Source: Glandiceps talaboti
Taxonomy: Eukaryota > Hemichordata > Enteropneusta > Spengelidae
Length of the DNA stretch: 64,000 nucleotides
Assembly (NCBI RefSeq): GCF_964340395.1
Contig: NC_135550.1
Coordinates: forward strand, 28,643,176 to 28,707,175
Direction of reading: 5' to 3'
In this document: piece by piece, positions 29,701-43,300 of the stretch
Layout: each line of letters opens with the position of its first letter
How positions within the stretch are numbered: position 1 is the first letter of the stretch
The notes under the pieces: model-generated
What the model saw: the letters and a program-made list of their open reading frames with translations, nothing else
What the model was told of the DNA's origin: nothing
Databases searched by the model: none
Position numbers and translations under genes: made by a program

Positions 29701-32700
29701 TTGATGTAGCTGGTAATGTCAACAGTAGTGTACATGTAATTCATGCAAATGTAATGGGCTGTTTGATAAACTGATTCACTTCACTTCACCCCACTTTTTC
29801 TATACCATCTATCTATGAGTATATAATTACATTTTCTGTTTATTATAAAGTTCATATCTTATTTTAGTGTGTCTAATTTTCAAGTATGGACGTCATATTT
29901 TTTCCATTTTTAATGTCAGATGATCAAACTATGGTTTAGCTTACATATTATTATATATATCGAAGACAAAACTGATACCTTATAGTAAGGTATATTTATA
30001 TACAGGCATATTCATAGAGGATGCATGCCTTAAAGTGTGTCATAAATTTGTAATTGATATAATAGATTTATGCCTTGCAATAAAATATTTATTTTGAGCA
30101 AACATGTCATGAAATATTAATGACCAAGCTAATTTGATTCCACCATTTCTTTGTGTATTTGTGATTTACATGCTCCAATTTTATTACCTTGTACTTGCAG
30201 GATGAGAAAAAGTGTTGCTATAAATATGTAAATAAGATATGTATACAAATGATAACTACATACTATTGATTTGAGTAGGAGAGTAATAATTACTGTATGG
30301 ATAAAAATATACCAATTGAAAAGTTCCCTCTTTCACAAGTTGTAATAAATTATTTAAAGATAATAAAAGTTATATTTAAATTTGCTAACGTGTAATTTTA
30401 GAAATCCAATCTTCTCCGGTGTTATGACATTTGACTTTCAACATACATTTATAGTGTAATGTGAAAAATCATTGAAGCATATCATTTGGGCATTTTGCAT
30501 AATTTGCACAGTCATATGATTACTGTGGGAGGGAGACTTTTAGAGAGAATCATTAAGTAAATTTGCCACAAAAAGGAAAAGATGTTGATGTATCTGGTAT
30601 GAATTACTGACTATTCCTTTATAGTTGACATGTTGTGGATATCATTTGTAATTCGCATGTAATGTTCAATCTATTGCTGTACATACCATGTAATTTCTGT
30701 GACAGTCAATAGCCCCATCTACACGTAGGTCGTCCTACCTGAGGCAGTCCCAAGTCCTACCTGAGGTAGGATAGATTTGTGTCTACACGTAGGAAGGTTA
30801 CAGCGTGGATGTCGCGCATTCCGTCCTGACAGTACTATAGGACGAAGTCAGGAGGGTTTCAGGAAACCTCTCAAAGGTGTCCTAAGTCAGGACGGTTTCA
30901 GGACAGGTTCAGGACGCGTTTGAGTCTACACGCGCTTCAAACTATCCTGAATCCTACCTCAGGTAGGATTTTTAGTGCCGTGTAGACGGGGCTAATGATT
31001 GGACTTGAATGATGAAACAAAGTTTTCTGGATGATATTTTGTCACACTGAACTTGAAATCAGTGCAACATTTCTAAGATGAATTCTGTCTATCTGTAGAT
31101 TGTCAACTGTACATGACATGAAATATGCATGTCTTGGCAATTACGAAAATTGTTTGAACATTACTCCAACATGACTTTTGTTAACACAGTTACCACTGTG
31201 TAATTACCACCAGTGATACAACCTTGCATGAACCAAACAGGGAAATGGGGTTGATATGCCATATGGTCTAATCATTTGTCATTTTTATATGTTTCACAGC
31301 AGACACTACTGTTTCTGTCAGTAAGAATAATAAGTAAAAGTATATTGAATTTGTATTGTATTGTAATTTGATGTGTACAATATACATGTATGCACTTTTG
31401 AAAACATGATTGTGAACATTGAAGCATGTGTATGTTTCAACAAGAGGCATAATTAATAAGCTTTTGGCCCCACTATTAACTATGATTGTCGTACTTATCC
31501 AAAATTAGCCCTAAAATCCCTGACCATACCCACCATATAGCCATTTGAGAGCTTCAGTCTGAAATAATACCACAAAGGTATCACATCCCTTATATGGTTT
31601 TCCTTAAGGTTTCTTATATGTCTTGCACTTTAATTGATCAGTACACATAAATGATGAAATAAAGGTGTATTTTCTCCATTTTTTTTACAGGGAGATAAAG
31701 TAAGCTTGATGTGCACAACTCAAAGTAAATGTAAAGAAAGACAAGAAAGAGTATGCCTTGCAGCGGAAGGATTTGCTAGTAGACTTGCTTACTTGGAACC
31801 TACATCAGATCAGGTGGGTACAGTATAAAGTACAAATTATCATTACAGTTGAAAAATAATCTCACAGTTTTGATGGTGAGCCAAATAACTGTCAATACCA
31901 AATGGTACAACAAAAATCCCATAAATGCAATAATAACATTGTGTAACACAGGTTGATGGATTTCAAAATTATATACGCATACACCTGTATCAGTTTATTG
32001 CATCTGAAACTGTAGATTTATAATATATATTTAGCTGTAACTATTTTTGGAATAAACCTTGGATATCTGTAGTGGGGATTTAAGAATCAGTGCCATGTGT
32101 TACTTTGCTGCTCATGATGTAGCCTATTCTGTAGTTGTGAAAGAAAAAGTACAGTATAGGTTATTTATGAAATGCTGTTTTCAAGGAAATTGGAACCTGT
32201 TTAAGTTATCCTTGGCAAACATGAGCAGACACTAAGCTTTGGCAGTACATCACTAGATGTTTGTATTATCTCAATAATAGGTCTACTTGATGTTATTGCA
32301 ATTGATCCCTGGGTAATATCATCGGATATAGTCTCCTCAACAGTATGAGCTCTCCTTGCTGAAAATATTGTATAATTGGGAAGAATACAGCCAAAGAGAT
32401 CTGTTTATGTATATAATACATTTTATAGCTCAACAGTGATTGATGAAATACTAATTGTGAATACTGTTTGTCTATAGTCTAGTATATTTTCATAGACATG
32501 TACTTTGATGTGAATGTTTAAACCATTGGTACTCTATAGCTAGTGGAGTAACAATGAAGAAAGGACACATACTTTATAATTTTACAGTTTTGGAAAAAAA
32601 GAAAGATTATACGAAACTGCTGACATTAACAAAAACCAATTGAATTTACCATTGTAGTATGCCTTTATTGTTGGTAAGTATCACGTTGGCACCATTTGAA

Positions 32701-35700
32701 ACATGAACAGTTTGGTTTTCTTGCTTAAACCAGGTGGTAATAACTTTTATTGATGATTACATGTAAAACCAGTTTTGCATACTGCTATGGAAATGAATGC
32801 AGAGAAAATAAGAATACAAGTATTCACGGAGCATAGAAAAGGTGAAGAGTCAGGAGTAACCTTTCCCCACTCTTGTATTAAATGGAAATGTAATCTCTGT
32901 GGATAATCTGAGACAGGAACCAGACAGGGAATCTCTACAGGGAATAACACTGGGTTTCATTGGAATGACACAACACATTCTAATTAAAGTTTCAGTCAGT
33001 AGATGACCATAGAATGCATCCCCTTGGAGCCATGGCTTGAAAGAGAAGATCCATTTAACTCAATAACTGGTTAGGATAAAATATGGTGTTAAAATTAAAT
33101 TTGAGTATTATTATATCATCTTTTTTTTTAAGCTTCTGAACACGTCCTGCTAAGTCAGTGTGGAGTCAGTGCCTTTCATTCAAGGAAACTTTGATATCAA
33201 ACAATTAATTGCGCCAACCTACCTACCTTGATAATTTTCTGTGAATGTAGCTTTGTCAGGGCTGTTTTGAATATTCCTACAACTCAAGTGCATATCAAGT
33301 ATGTGTGATATCCATTAAAAGAATTCTCATCCATCAGTCCTTAAGTTTGCCTGAAATCTCTTTTCCATTTCCTACTCAATCTTCAAGTCAATTTCGTCCC
33401 TTTTCTTCTTTTAAATATTTTATGGCCTCTTTAACCTGAAGAGATTGAATACTTTGAATTGGCCCTGTTTCTTGAAAGGGGTCATACATGTGTAATATAT
33501 TGCATTTCTCATTATACTTGTCATATTCATGCAAATCCCCCCCCCCCCCCTCTACTGCGCATAGGAACAAAACCATACTTCTGTGAAACAAAAATGGATA
33601 TAAAAACAAAACTACAAGATTTGTTGTATTCTTCAGTTAGCAAACTTTTAGTAGGCCAATGTTCATACCATATCTCACTCTCAGTCTACTGGGTTACTAC
33701 TGAAATTTACAAGCTCATTTGGAATGTTGGGATAAACTTAAATGACCTAAGGGTTATATTTGTGTCAAAAAGTTCAAGCTGATGTGATGTGTCTATAGAT
33801 ATAAGATAAGTGTGTGGTAACAATTACCAATGGACAGTGTGTATGAAGAATGTCTTCTATAATAACAAAGCTAACTGTTTAGTGTTGAATCTGAATTAAT
33901 GAACAAATACATACACACTCCTCATAACAATTCTGGAAGAAGAGAAATTGTTGAGAATTAATGAAGAACAGAAATTCTTAAGAATTTATGAAAAAATCAC
34001 TGTTTAACATGGTAAGGACAAATAACTGTTTTTAATAGCACTACAGTGACAATGTGTATAAAAGACTTGTTTCAACAATGCATTGTGTTACTTTAGGTGT
34101 TATTTTGAAGATTAATGCAAAGTAAACAGCTGTGTGGCACGATTGATGGCACATTCTTTTTAAATTACTCAATGTTAGCATCAGAATAAATTTGATTAAA
34201 GAGAGGCCACATGTAACCTCCAGCATTTACTTTAATTTGTATTATTTCACTGGAATCTGAACAGACCCATGAACATCATACGTAAAAGTTTGTGTTTGCC
34301 AATCAAATGTCTTAAATCAATCCACCTTCTGTGTACTTCTACATCAATCCACCATTTAATTCTTCTGTTTACTTCTACATCAAATGTCTTAAACATACTT
34401 CTGTGTCATAATGTTACAGATATCAGAATACAAAATTATCAATGAGACAATTGAGATTCAAGTTGACCTCATATTATGCATGAATGTAACCTTAAAGATG
34501 ATGAATAATTAATTGCTTGCAACATTTTATGAGCTGTATTTTGACATGTAAAGTTACATTTAAGTGAAGTTTACCACCTCCAGATGATAAAATAACAAAT
34601 TCCTTGACCCATTGTTTCATTGTGTGTAAACATTGACAGAGTTTACAGTGTGATCGGTTTATCTTTGTGATCAATTCTTGGTTTGTAATGGATGATAGAC
34701 AGGATTTTTTTTGATGACCATGTGTTTAAATCATCTGTTCCAGACACATAGAATATCAATGAAAATAATCAGGCCATATAGATAATATGATTAACCTAAT
34801 TCTTATGTTTTTTTATTATTTATTTTACTAAATTCAACACCTTAAAGTGCAGTATAGAAATAAGCAGGTCTTGTAGTGGACAATATAAAACTACTCACAA
34901 TATTGTCTTACTCACAATCTTGTCTTACTCACAATCTTGTATCATGTCTTAACATTTTACATTGAATAAAAATCTGAAATAATAAGGCTTGGCATATGCT
35001 CTGTTGATTATTTTGCCAGTAATCTCCAAAATTTGTTTGAATTGCTGTCAAAATTCATGAATAAAAGTGAATTGTAAATTTGTTGATAATGTTTTTGTTC
35101 AGTTATTGAAAGAAATAGACAAACTAAGGAAAGAAATTAGTTTTGAAATGAAGACATTATATGGCAATATGTTGAATTATATCAAAATTGAATTGTCCTA
35201 GACTAAAATTTGTGCTGATATATATGAGTCCTCAGATGTAATGTAAAATTACAATCAGTAATAAAGTTTTAGGCTAAATTCACAGTTACTGTATTCATCC
35301 TAACCGTCTGAGGTAAGGAATGTAGATTGAAATGTTATTTGATGCATCATTATTGTCAAAGAGGGAAAATCAAATATACTTGAATAAAGATGAACTGCTT
35401 TGTTAGGGAATCAGTGTTGGAAAGTGCGTGTTACAAAATTAATACCGCAATAATAGACTGTAGTATTTAAGGAGAGCTGTTATGATTATTAATTATGGTA
35501 ATGTCATATATGAAATCTTGGAATAGTATGTGAAATATTGTAATATTTTACTAAATAATGTAATGTAAGAATTTTAAGATAATGTTCAAGAAATAATTTT
35601 TACAAACACTTGTGAAAGGAAGTATGTTAATTTTTCTTCATTCTTTCACAAATTATTTTTTGTTATCTTTCCCATTTATAAATACATGTATGTAGTAAAG

Positions 35701-38700
35701 GCTGGAAACTATATTTATGTCACAAATCCTAACTTATGTTAAACAAACAGCAAATGATTTCAATAATTTTTGTACATAATTGATGCTTGTTGTGTGTGCA
35801 CTAAATCTTAAATAGTCAAACATAGTATATGTTATTCACTAGCCATAGAAATATGAAACAGTAAATGGTTTATGACTCTAACAGATAAGTTGTATCAATC
35901 TTCGATATACAGCATTTACATATTATGCGATCGTGACTTGAATTTATAACTATGTGGCTTCATTGTCAGAAACTAAAAACAATCAAAATAAAAATGTTTG
36001 AAATATATGTTCATAATTTATTCACACATTTGTAATGGAACATGTTGTGAATATCTATAAAATAATAATGCTTGAAATTTTTAGGAAAGGAATCTTTTTA
36101 AAAAAATATAAATTAGTTTTAAAAGAGTTAAATAATGACATGGAAGCTAGCTTGATAAATCAGCACTACTTGTTAATCATATAATAATTTCACAGTCGTT
36201 GATAATCTATTATAGTCTGCTACCAATAAGCTAAGGAGTACTACTATTTTTTTTTTGTTACTGCATGTATGTCTGTATTTTCCAACCATTGAACTGGAAC
36301 TAAATTGTATGATGCCAGAATTATTTGACTCGATGACATTTCACCAAAATTAATGAGGTGAAATATATATACATCGTTTTGATAGATTTTGGCTTAAATA
36401 ATGATCACCCCACTGCTAAGATTGAGAAATATTACCATAGAGAAAGCTTGTTAGATGAATTTGTAGTGTTAATATTACTTGGAGAAGGATTGTAGGAAAG
36501 GGAAGATATGTTAATTTAACCATTGTCAGTTTTTTTCTTGTCAAGTTTTAGCTACTTTACTTTGTCAGTTTTTCAAGATGATATTTAGTGACATATGCCA
36601 AATAGTGTCTTGTTCTAACAACAAATTGACACTTTCTAACTATAAATTATGCCAATTTGGTAGAAATTAATATAGTTATGTCATTTATCAAATAAAACGT
36701 GACCATTCATTATTGTGGTAGTAGGTATATGGGATAGGACTGGGTTGCTATGAAACAGTAGACATATTTTACATTATTTATTGCGACCATAAATTTCAAA
36801 CAACCACAGTAGATTTGATGGATAAGTGAAAATATTACAAATCTCCAGGTATTATCTTGCGAATGTAATCAGTCAGAATTATGACCATGTCAAGAAATAT
36901 CAAATGTACTGTCAATATCTTATTGCAGATGTGGCAGACTATCCTGACAGGAAATTGAGCTAAAGTAGATTAAAATGTCAGCACCATCAGTGTCTTGCAT
37001 CCTTTAAAGCCAATACTGTAGCCCTGACCCGTGCAACTACCTGCTTCATTGCACAGATTTGTTGTTAAGCTGGAAAAGATGTTATTAACTTGTGCTGTCA
37101 GCTGTACAAAAGAACTTCTTTTTTTTTCAGGATCAATTTGTTGGACATGTTTGTCTGATTAGGAAATCAGTTCCAAACTGTAACCCTTGACCTTTGGCTT
37201 CTCTTCTATTCACTATGCCTAAATCTGCAAAATTCACTGTCTTGTATGCTACAGTAAGGACAGTCTGAATAGTGTATGTGACCTATAACCTCATTTACCT
37301 CAGACCTCAACAGGTTGTCTCATCAGACAAAGTGCTCTTCTTGAATAGGATGGTTGCTATGGTAATGTTTAGACCTGAGGAAACACATGATGAAATTAGA
37401 TTGCTTTTAATGATACAGACATGAATTCTTCTTTGCAAATGTCATTGTGAATAGATTAAGTCAGAAGGAAGCATCAGTTGAAATGTGATGGAAATTGTAA
37501 TTTTAGCAAACTAAATGAGTATGTGAATGTAACATGAAAAGATGATTTCATATATAAATGAAGACAAATTTGTGACAAGATGTAGCTGGTGAGATGGACT
37601 TAATATTTGGTAAACAGATTATAAAAGATATTTTTCCACTGTTCATAATTGTGTTCATCCTTAGAACAGAATCCTGAGGTTAGTCCAGTCCAGTGCAATG
37701 TGATCTTGCAATACAACATTTATACCATGTCCATTCATTCACATTTCAATGTCCACAACTGGGTCCTTCCCTACACCTTCCAACTCATGTACACAACTGT
37801 ATCATTCTGTGTTCTTGTCCACCTTTTCTATCTGACCATCCATCCATCAACCCACCCACCTTCCCCTACACCCTCCCACCTATCGGTGTCCACTTGTCAG
37901 TCTGTTTTCCTATCCATTTGTCAGCTCATTTGTTTAGTCACCCACCATCTTTCCATTTATCCACCCACCCATATATCCACCCACCCACCCAGTCAGTCAG
38001 TCAGTCAGTCAGTCAGTCAGTCTGTTAGTCAAATTAGCAAAGAACATGATGTACTCATACCCTTTATATATTGTACATACAATAATTTCCAATAATTCTA
38101 TATAGGTCTTCCTGTTATTTCCTGTGCCTTTCTATGATTCTATATATAATTGTTTAGCACAGTCAATCTGTAGTCATCCTGTATTGTAATTGAAATCAAG
38201 AATGCTACAGTGCGTTACAATGGTTTTTTATTGATCAAGTCAAACTAATGAGTTCATTTTGTCTTCACACATGATTTAGTACTACCTTGGGTAATAAATG
38301 ACTTTTTATTGCCTATCAGCCTACAGTTTCTCCTTTTTTGTATGCTACAAAACAACACATAATAAAAAAGATATATTTTATGTGAGTGTAATAGCTTTGT
38401 TGTATATAACTCCAGAGAAGCCTGTATTTTTACATATGGCTCATGTTATTCATATGTGAGCATTTTTAAATTTTGATTTTGATGGTCGATATTTTATAGT
38501 TATATCCCAAATCAATTTATTTGGAAATGAATAAATATTTTTTGCAGAAATATAATACAATGACTATGATATTGTCATGACGGTAAGGGTACATGTACAT
38601 CATATGAAATGTTTTATAAAGAGTATTGACATGTTAGGTGAGGATAACAAAATTTAAGGCCTCTTTTGACAAGTAAGAGGTGACATATGGAAATATTGTA

Positions 38701-40218
38701 AACCCATATCACAGGAAACCAAACACGCACGCAAAAGTAAGTAGTGACTAAAATAAATATTTTGTACATAAACAGTGCACCAGGCTTAGTAATTCATAAA
38801 AAATTAGTCTTTGAGAACTAGTTGAAGATTATAAAATTATAAAATTTTCTAGTTGCAAAAATATCTAGGTTTACAATATTTTATGTCTTGTGTACTAACA
38901 ATATTATCTGTATTTTGCAGGACATACCGCCCTACCTTTCAGTATGTGTTTTTGTACTAGAACAAGCCTTATCTGTGAGGGCCTTGCAAGAAATGGTGAC
39001 ATCAGAGGGACTCGAAGCAGTAAGTATCAATTATGTTATGACAGACTGTCTGAACAGTTTAGTATACCGTAGTATATAGTACAGTACAGTACAGTACAGT
39101 ACAGTACAGTACTGTACAGGACATACCACTAACCTACAAGTATATGGTATGATATGATAAGTAGTAATATCATATGTTAGGCAGTAAAGTGCAGTGTACT
39201 TTATACTAGCCCAGTTTACTAGAATTCCAAACAACCAGTTGTGCAGTGTTGTCTGTGGTATCTTTGTGATGTCATGATGAGGTTGTTGAGGGACTTGTCA
39301 ACATTCATCATAACATTTAATATCATCCCCTTACTGCAATCAGATCTTAGGACCCTGGCAGTCTGCATCTGTTGTAATTTTGTAGTTGCTTCAATATGCA
39401 GATATCTGAGAAACGCAACACTGCCCATAAAATCTGAGTATGACATGAATTTGAATATAATATCATAAAAAATGGCCCAGTATGATTCCTGGGGAAATGG
39501 ATCATTAATTCATAACAAAAATGGATAAAAGATTCTTTTATTGTTACAAGCATGATTTCAGAAGGATACTACCCAATAGAATTGTAGATTAAAACATTTT
39601 TATAGAAATACATAAAGTTTGAATTAATCAGATGCCTCGATAAAACATGGAAACTCTTCCTAAACTCTTGATCATTCTTGACAGTTTATTGAAAATAATT
39701 TAAAAGCAAAACATAAAACATTTTACATATGGCTGGACATTAATATTAAAGTTAGCATTGCCTGTATTAGATAAAAAAAAACCTTTAAATAAAAAAACAG
39801 TATTTTTGGAAACAGCAATAGTTAAGATGTATGAGTTTTCCAGATTATTTCATGTCATTACTCCGGTGGGAGAAATTTAATCAAACTGAGACATGCATCA
39901 TGAAGTCTCCAGAGAATGTTTCCATTTCCAGAATTAATGGCATTACTACATAGTAGTAGCTAGCTAGGAGACACTACCTACTGGATAACGTTTTCTGAAT
40001 TGAAAATTTGAGCCTGATATCTGGTAATTATCTATCTCTACCCATATATCACATCTGGAGTAATAATATGAAGGGATGTTAGATTACCCCTGGGTATAAT
40101 CCCTGTATTCATTTGGTTTTGAGCCAATCATGTTTACATGCTATTATGAAGGGATCAGCTTTATTTGTCATCAAAAAGAGTTGTTTTGCATTGTGTCACC
40201 TCAAAGAGATATGCCAAA

Positions 40219-40265
<47 letters not shown>

Positions 40266-40299
40266 ATGTCTTTCTGTCAGCCACTCAATCAGTGGTTTG

Positions 40300-40374
<75 letters not shown>

Positions 40375-43300
40375 CTGGTAGATGCAATGTATAGAAGAAA
40401 AAGAGTCCTGTTAGATACTATGTCATGCAGTACAAGAAAAGTCGCTGTCTTGTATTTTCACAATTACTTCTCCTAAAGATGAACCCTATCAATTTAGTGA
40501 GGAATGGGAATGTCTTGCATTATGCATGTCTTCCTTGTTACACATGATTTCCTTTCATTTGTTCTCAGTTGAGATCCTCAGGTATTTTGAAAGAAATTGG
40601 CTTTTCTGTCTCAATGGCTGTCGTCATAGCAACAATGCACTAGATCACCACTCAGCAGAGTAGTTGAGTTGTAGTGCCGTACTCAGCATACACTGAAGTA
40701 GTCTAACAGAGTTTACCATGTACAGTTTTTGTCAGAAATTAGCCTATATATTGTTGAGTTATAAAATTGAATTCAAATGATACAGTTTGATGAAGTACAA
40801 AATCTCTAGAGGCACACACTCTTCAATGTGTCATGTGTCAGGTCTTATTCTGTCATACCACAAGGCATTGTGGGTAATTGATCATGCAGAGAAAGTGGTA
40901 AGAAGACAACTTTCTGTTTCGTTGTGATATAACACAAGGTTACATAGTTAAATGTGATGGAATATATCACGCTGATCTACCCAAGTCCAGCATATGGAAT
41001 TCTAGCAATTATGAATGGATAGAAACATATAGTTACATATGCTGGGTGTTTTGTTTTTGGTGACGGTCATGGCATTGTACTGTCTTTTTACAGACACTAT
41101 CCAATAAAGTTACATATTGAATATTTAAAAGTATTGTATAATACATAAAAGATAAATTCATAATATGTTGTAACACATAATGCTCTATTTGATGTAATGT
41201 ACCCAACTTGAGAATATCTATACTTCTCAGAGTCTGGTTATTTTTTAGCTTTATAATGAGACACCTATATTTACAACAAATCTCCTGTATTTATGTTCTA
41301 TAAAGTACATAGACACATCGCAAGAATGAATCTAGAAATAAGAAGATGAACAATAAACATTGCAATATAGTAACCAAATAGTAGAATAAAGTATGCAGAT
41401 TGACAGGTGTTATTACAGAGAAAAATATCATAAAATCAGAAAATGGTCAATGGCACATCCTGGTCGGGAAATTTTTTGTGACTAGCTTATTTATTGGAAA
41501 GGTAATATTTAAGATATGACATACACTTCCTAGCAATGAAGTCTGTTCATGAATATTAAAAGAGGAATTATTATTAAAGTTGATATGTGCAGTGCATATA
41601 GTAGCCCAGGCGGAATAACACGTTAGCGATACATTTTGATCCTGTAGTAAATTTAACATTGTCAGATGTATCGTAATCGTGACTTCAGATTATTGAAATA
41701 AAACCTACAAGTATTAACATTGAAGACAATTGATAGACAAACTTAGATTTGCATCATTAATTCAGACACTTTATTATTTGCAATATTAGATGTATATGTT
41801 GTTGTCTCCATAGGGTGCAGGTGCAGGACACAGAACACTTCTATATGGCCATGCAGTATTATTAAGACACTCACTGAGTAATATGGTAAGTACAGTCTAT
41901 ATTGTGAATAAACCGTAAATTAGTAATTTCACATCCCGTGTTATTCCATCATGGAAAGGAGGAGTGTTGCAATAAATCATCAATAAAAACCCATTTCTTA
42001 TTGTCAGATTATAAAAAGATTTGTGAAATATGAATGCACATTTCTAACCTTTGACCCTCACCATGTTACCATGGTTACAGTTTACTTTGGAAAGGTTTGA
42101 CGATTGTGTAGAGCGTATTGAAGGTGAATAGTTGAAACGATATTACTATTGAATGCTATCAGTGTAGATGTTAGACAGGAATAGGTTACATGTAGACATA
42201 CAAATTACCGTTTCTGATGATAGCATCTGTCTTGTACAAGGTAAATAGGAAAGATGTTCTAACAGATGTCGGCACTAATGGAATGTATTACCACACAGAC
42301 TTGTCAGTCTGTTCAAATAAGATTGCGACTTGGAAGAAAGTTGTCTGAAGAGAATATGTGTTTTATGTAGTCTTTGCTTTAAATCACTTGCTTATATCAA
42401 TTCAGGAAGGAACCTTAAGAGACTAATTCTACATTTATAATGATTTGTGTATTTAGTAATTCAATTTTGTATATATTTTGGAATAAAATAAAATTAGCCA
42501 AACTATCAAATTGAAATCAAGGAACTATGCAGATAAATGACTTTCATGTGGGGGGGGGGGGGGGGGAGAAGGAACATAAAATAATGACTGTTGGTAAACA
42601 AAATGAGTAGATTTTTAAAATAAATAAATATACAGTAAAGTAAAGGGAATATATCAAAAGGGGAAGAGAATGGTTTGAAACACTTAGCTGAAAGTGAAAA
42701 TATTCTGATCCAAAATATAATAAAAACATTTTTGTTTTCTGTGTGTTAGTATCTAGCATGTTTGGCATCAACAAGTTCATCAAGAGACAAGCTAGCCTTT
42801 GATGTTGGTCTCCAAGAAATGTCCCAAGGTAAGAGGCAGCCATTTTGTTGACATGTATTTTTAATTTATTTGCATAATATGCTTAACCGAAAGTTCTTTC
42901 AGCTCTTGTCTTTGCCAACTGCAGTTTCTTTTTTGTACAGCTATGAGAGACTAAAAGGCAAAATGTTTGCAGGAATAAATATTAGATGATATCCATCATT
43001 TTAATTTCACTTTCATTTATTTAGTTAGTTAGTTCTTTCAACAGAAACTTGTGTTCTTCAATTTTAAGGTGTAAAAGCCAAAACTCTTATATTTGAAGAA
43101 AATGCTGTAGAATACTGTATCCTGATATGAACAATCAACAAAACTGAGAAAGCCTTGTCTAATGCCAAGCCCAATGTATTACTGGCAAGGTTTTAGATTT
43201 TACACATACTGGTACTGTTTGGATGGTGGGGAATGGTAGGGAGTGGAGGGGGGGGGGAGGGGAAGGTGTGGTAGTGGTTGTATGGGGTTGTCTATAAAGT

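Larger units (their letters stand above)
5714..31690 (+). other. RyR: RyR intron 1, 25,977 nt
   Basis: Long, AT-rich first intron without a recognisable nested gene on either strand. It contains a hAT-like MITE (8097-8366), CA-rich repeats, small tandem repeats (9405-9640, 10327-10408, 12060-12155, 17387-17545), two copies of one dispersed repeat family (12341-13560 and 23434-24838), a TIR element (17675-17948) and a Tc1-like MITE (30712-30992). The stretches 14500-17380, 17950-23430 and 24840-30700 show nothing beyond ordinary AT-rich intron sequence. The CpG-rich start (to about 6130) probably continues the promoter region. Open frames of 60-117 codons, such as 7017-7370, match nothing known and lack coding character. 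Confidence 0.8.

Noticed and set aside
35101-35202. Open stretch [20 protein letters not shown] after a cag in intron 2, with coiled-coil look
   Set aside because: No pyrimidine tract of note, no donor and a stop after 33 codons; AT-rich sequence often gives Lys/Glu/Ile-rich frames.
37132-37190. Strong acceptor (TTCTTTTTTTTTCAG) followed by an open stretch [13 protein letters not shown] in intron 2
   Set aside because: No donor follows before the TGA, and the sequence has no counterpart in RyR; at most an unused acceptor.
37649-38095. 148-codon frame rich in Pro, Ser and His
   Set aside because: Made by CCATCC/CCACCC and CAGT low-complexity DNA in intron 2.
40113-40476. Frames with Leu-Ser-Val-Cys and Ser-Ile-Asn-Gln repeats
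   Set aside because: Translations of the TCTG and AATC microsatellites in intron 3.
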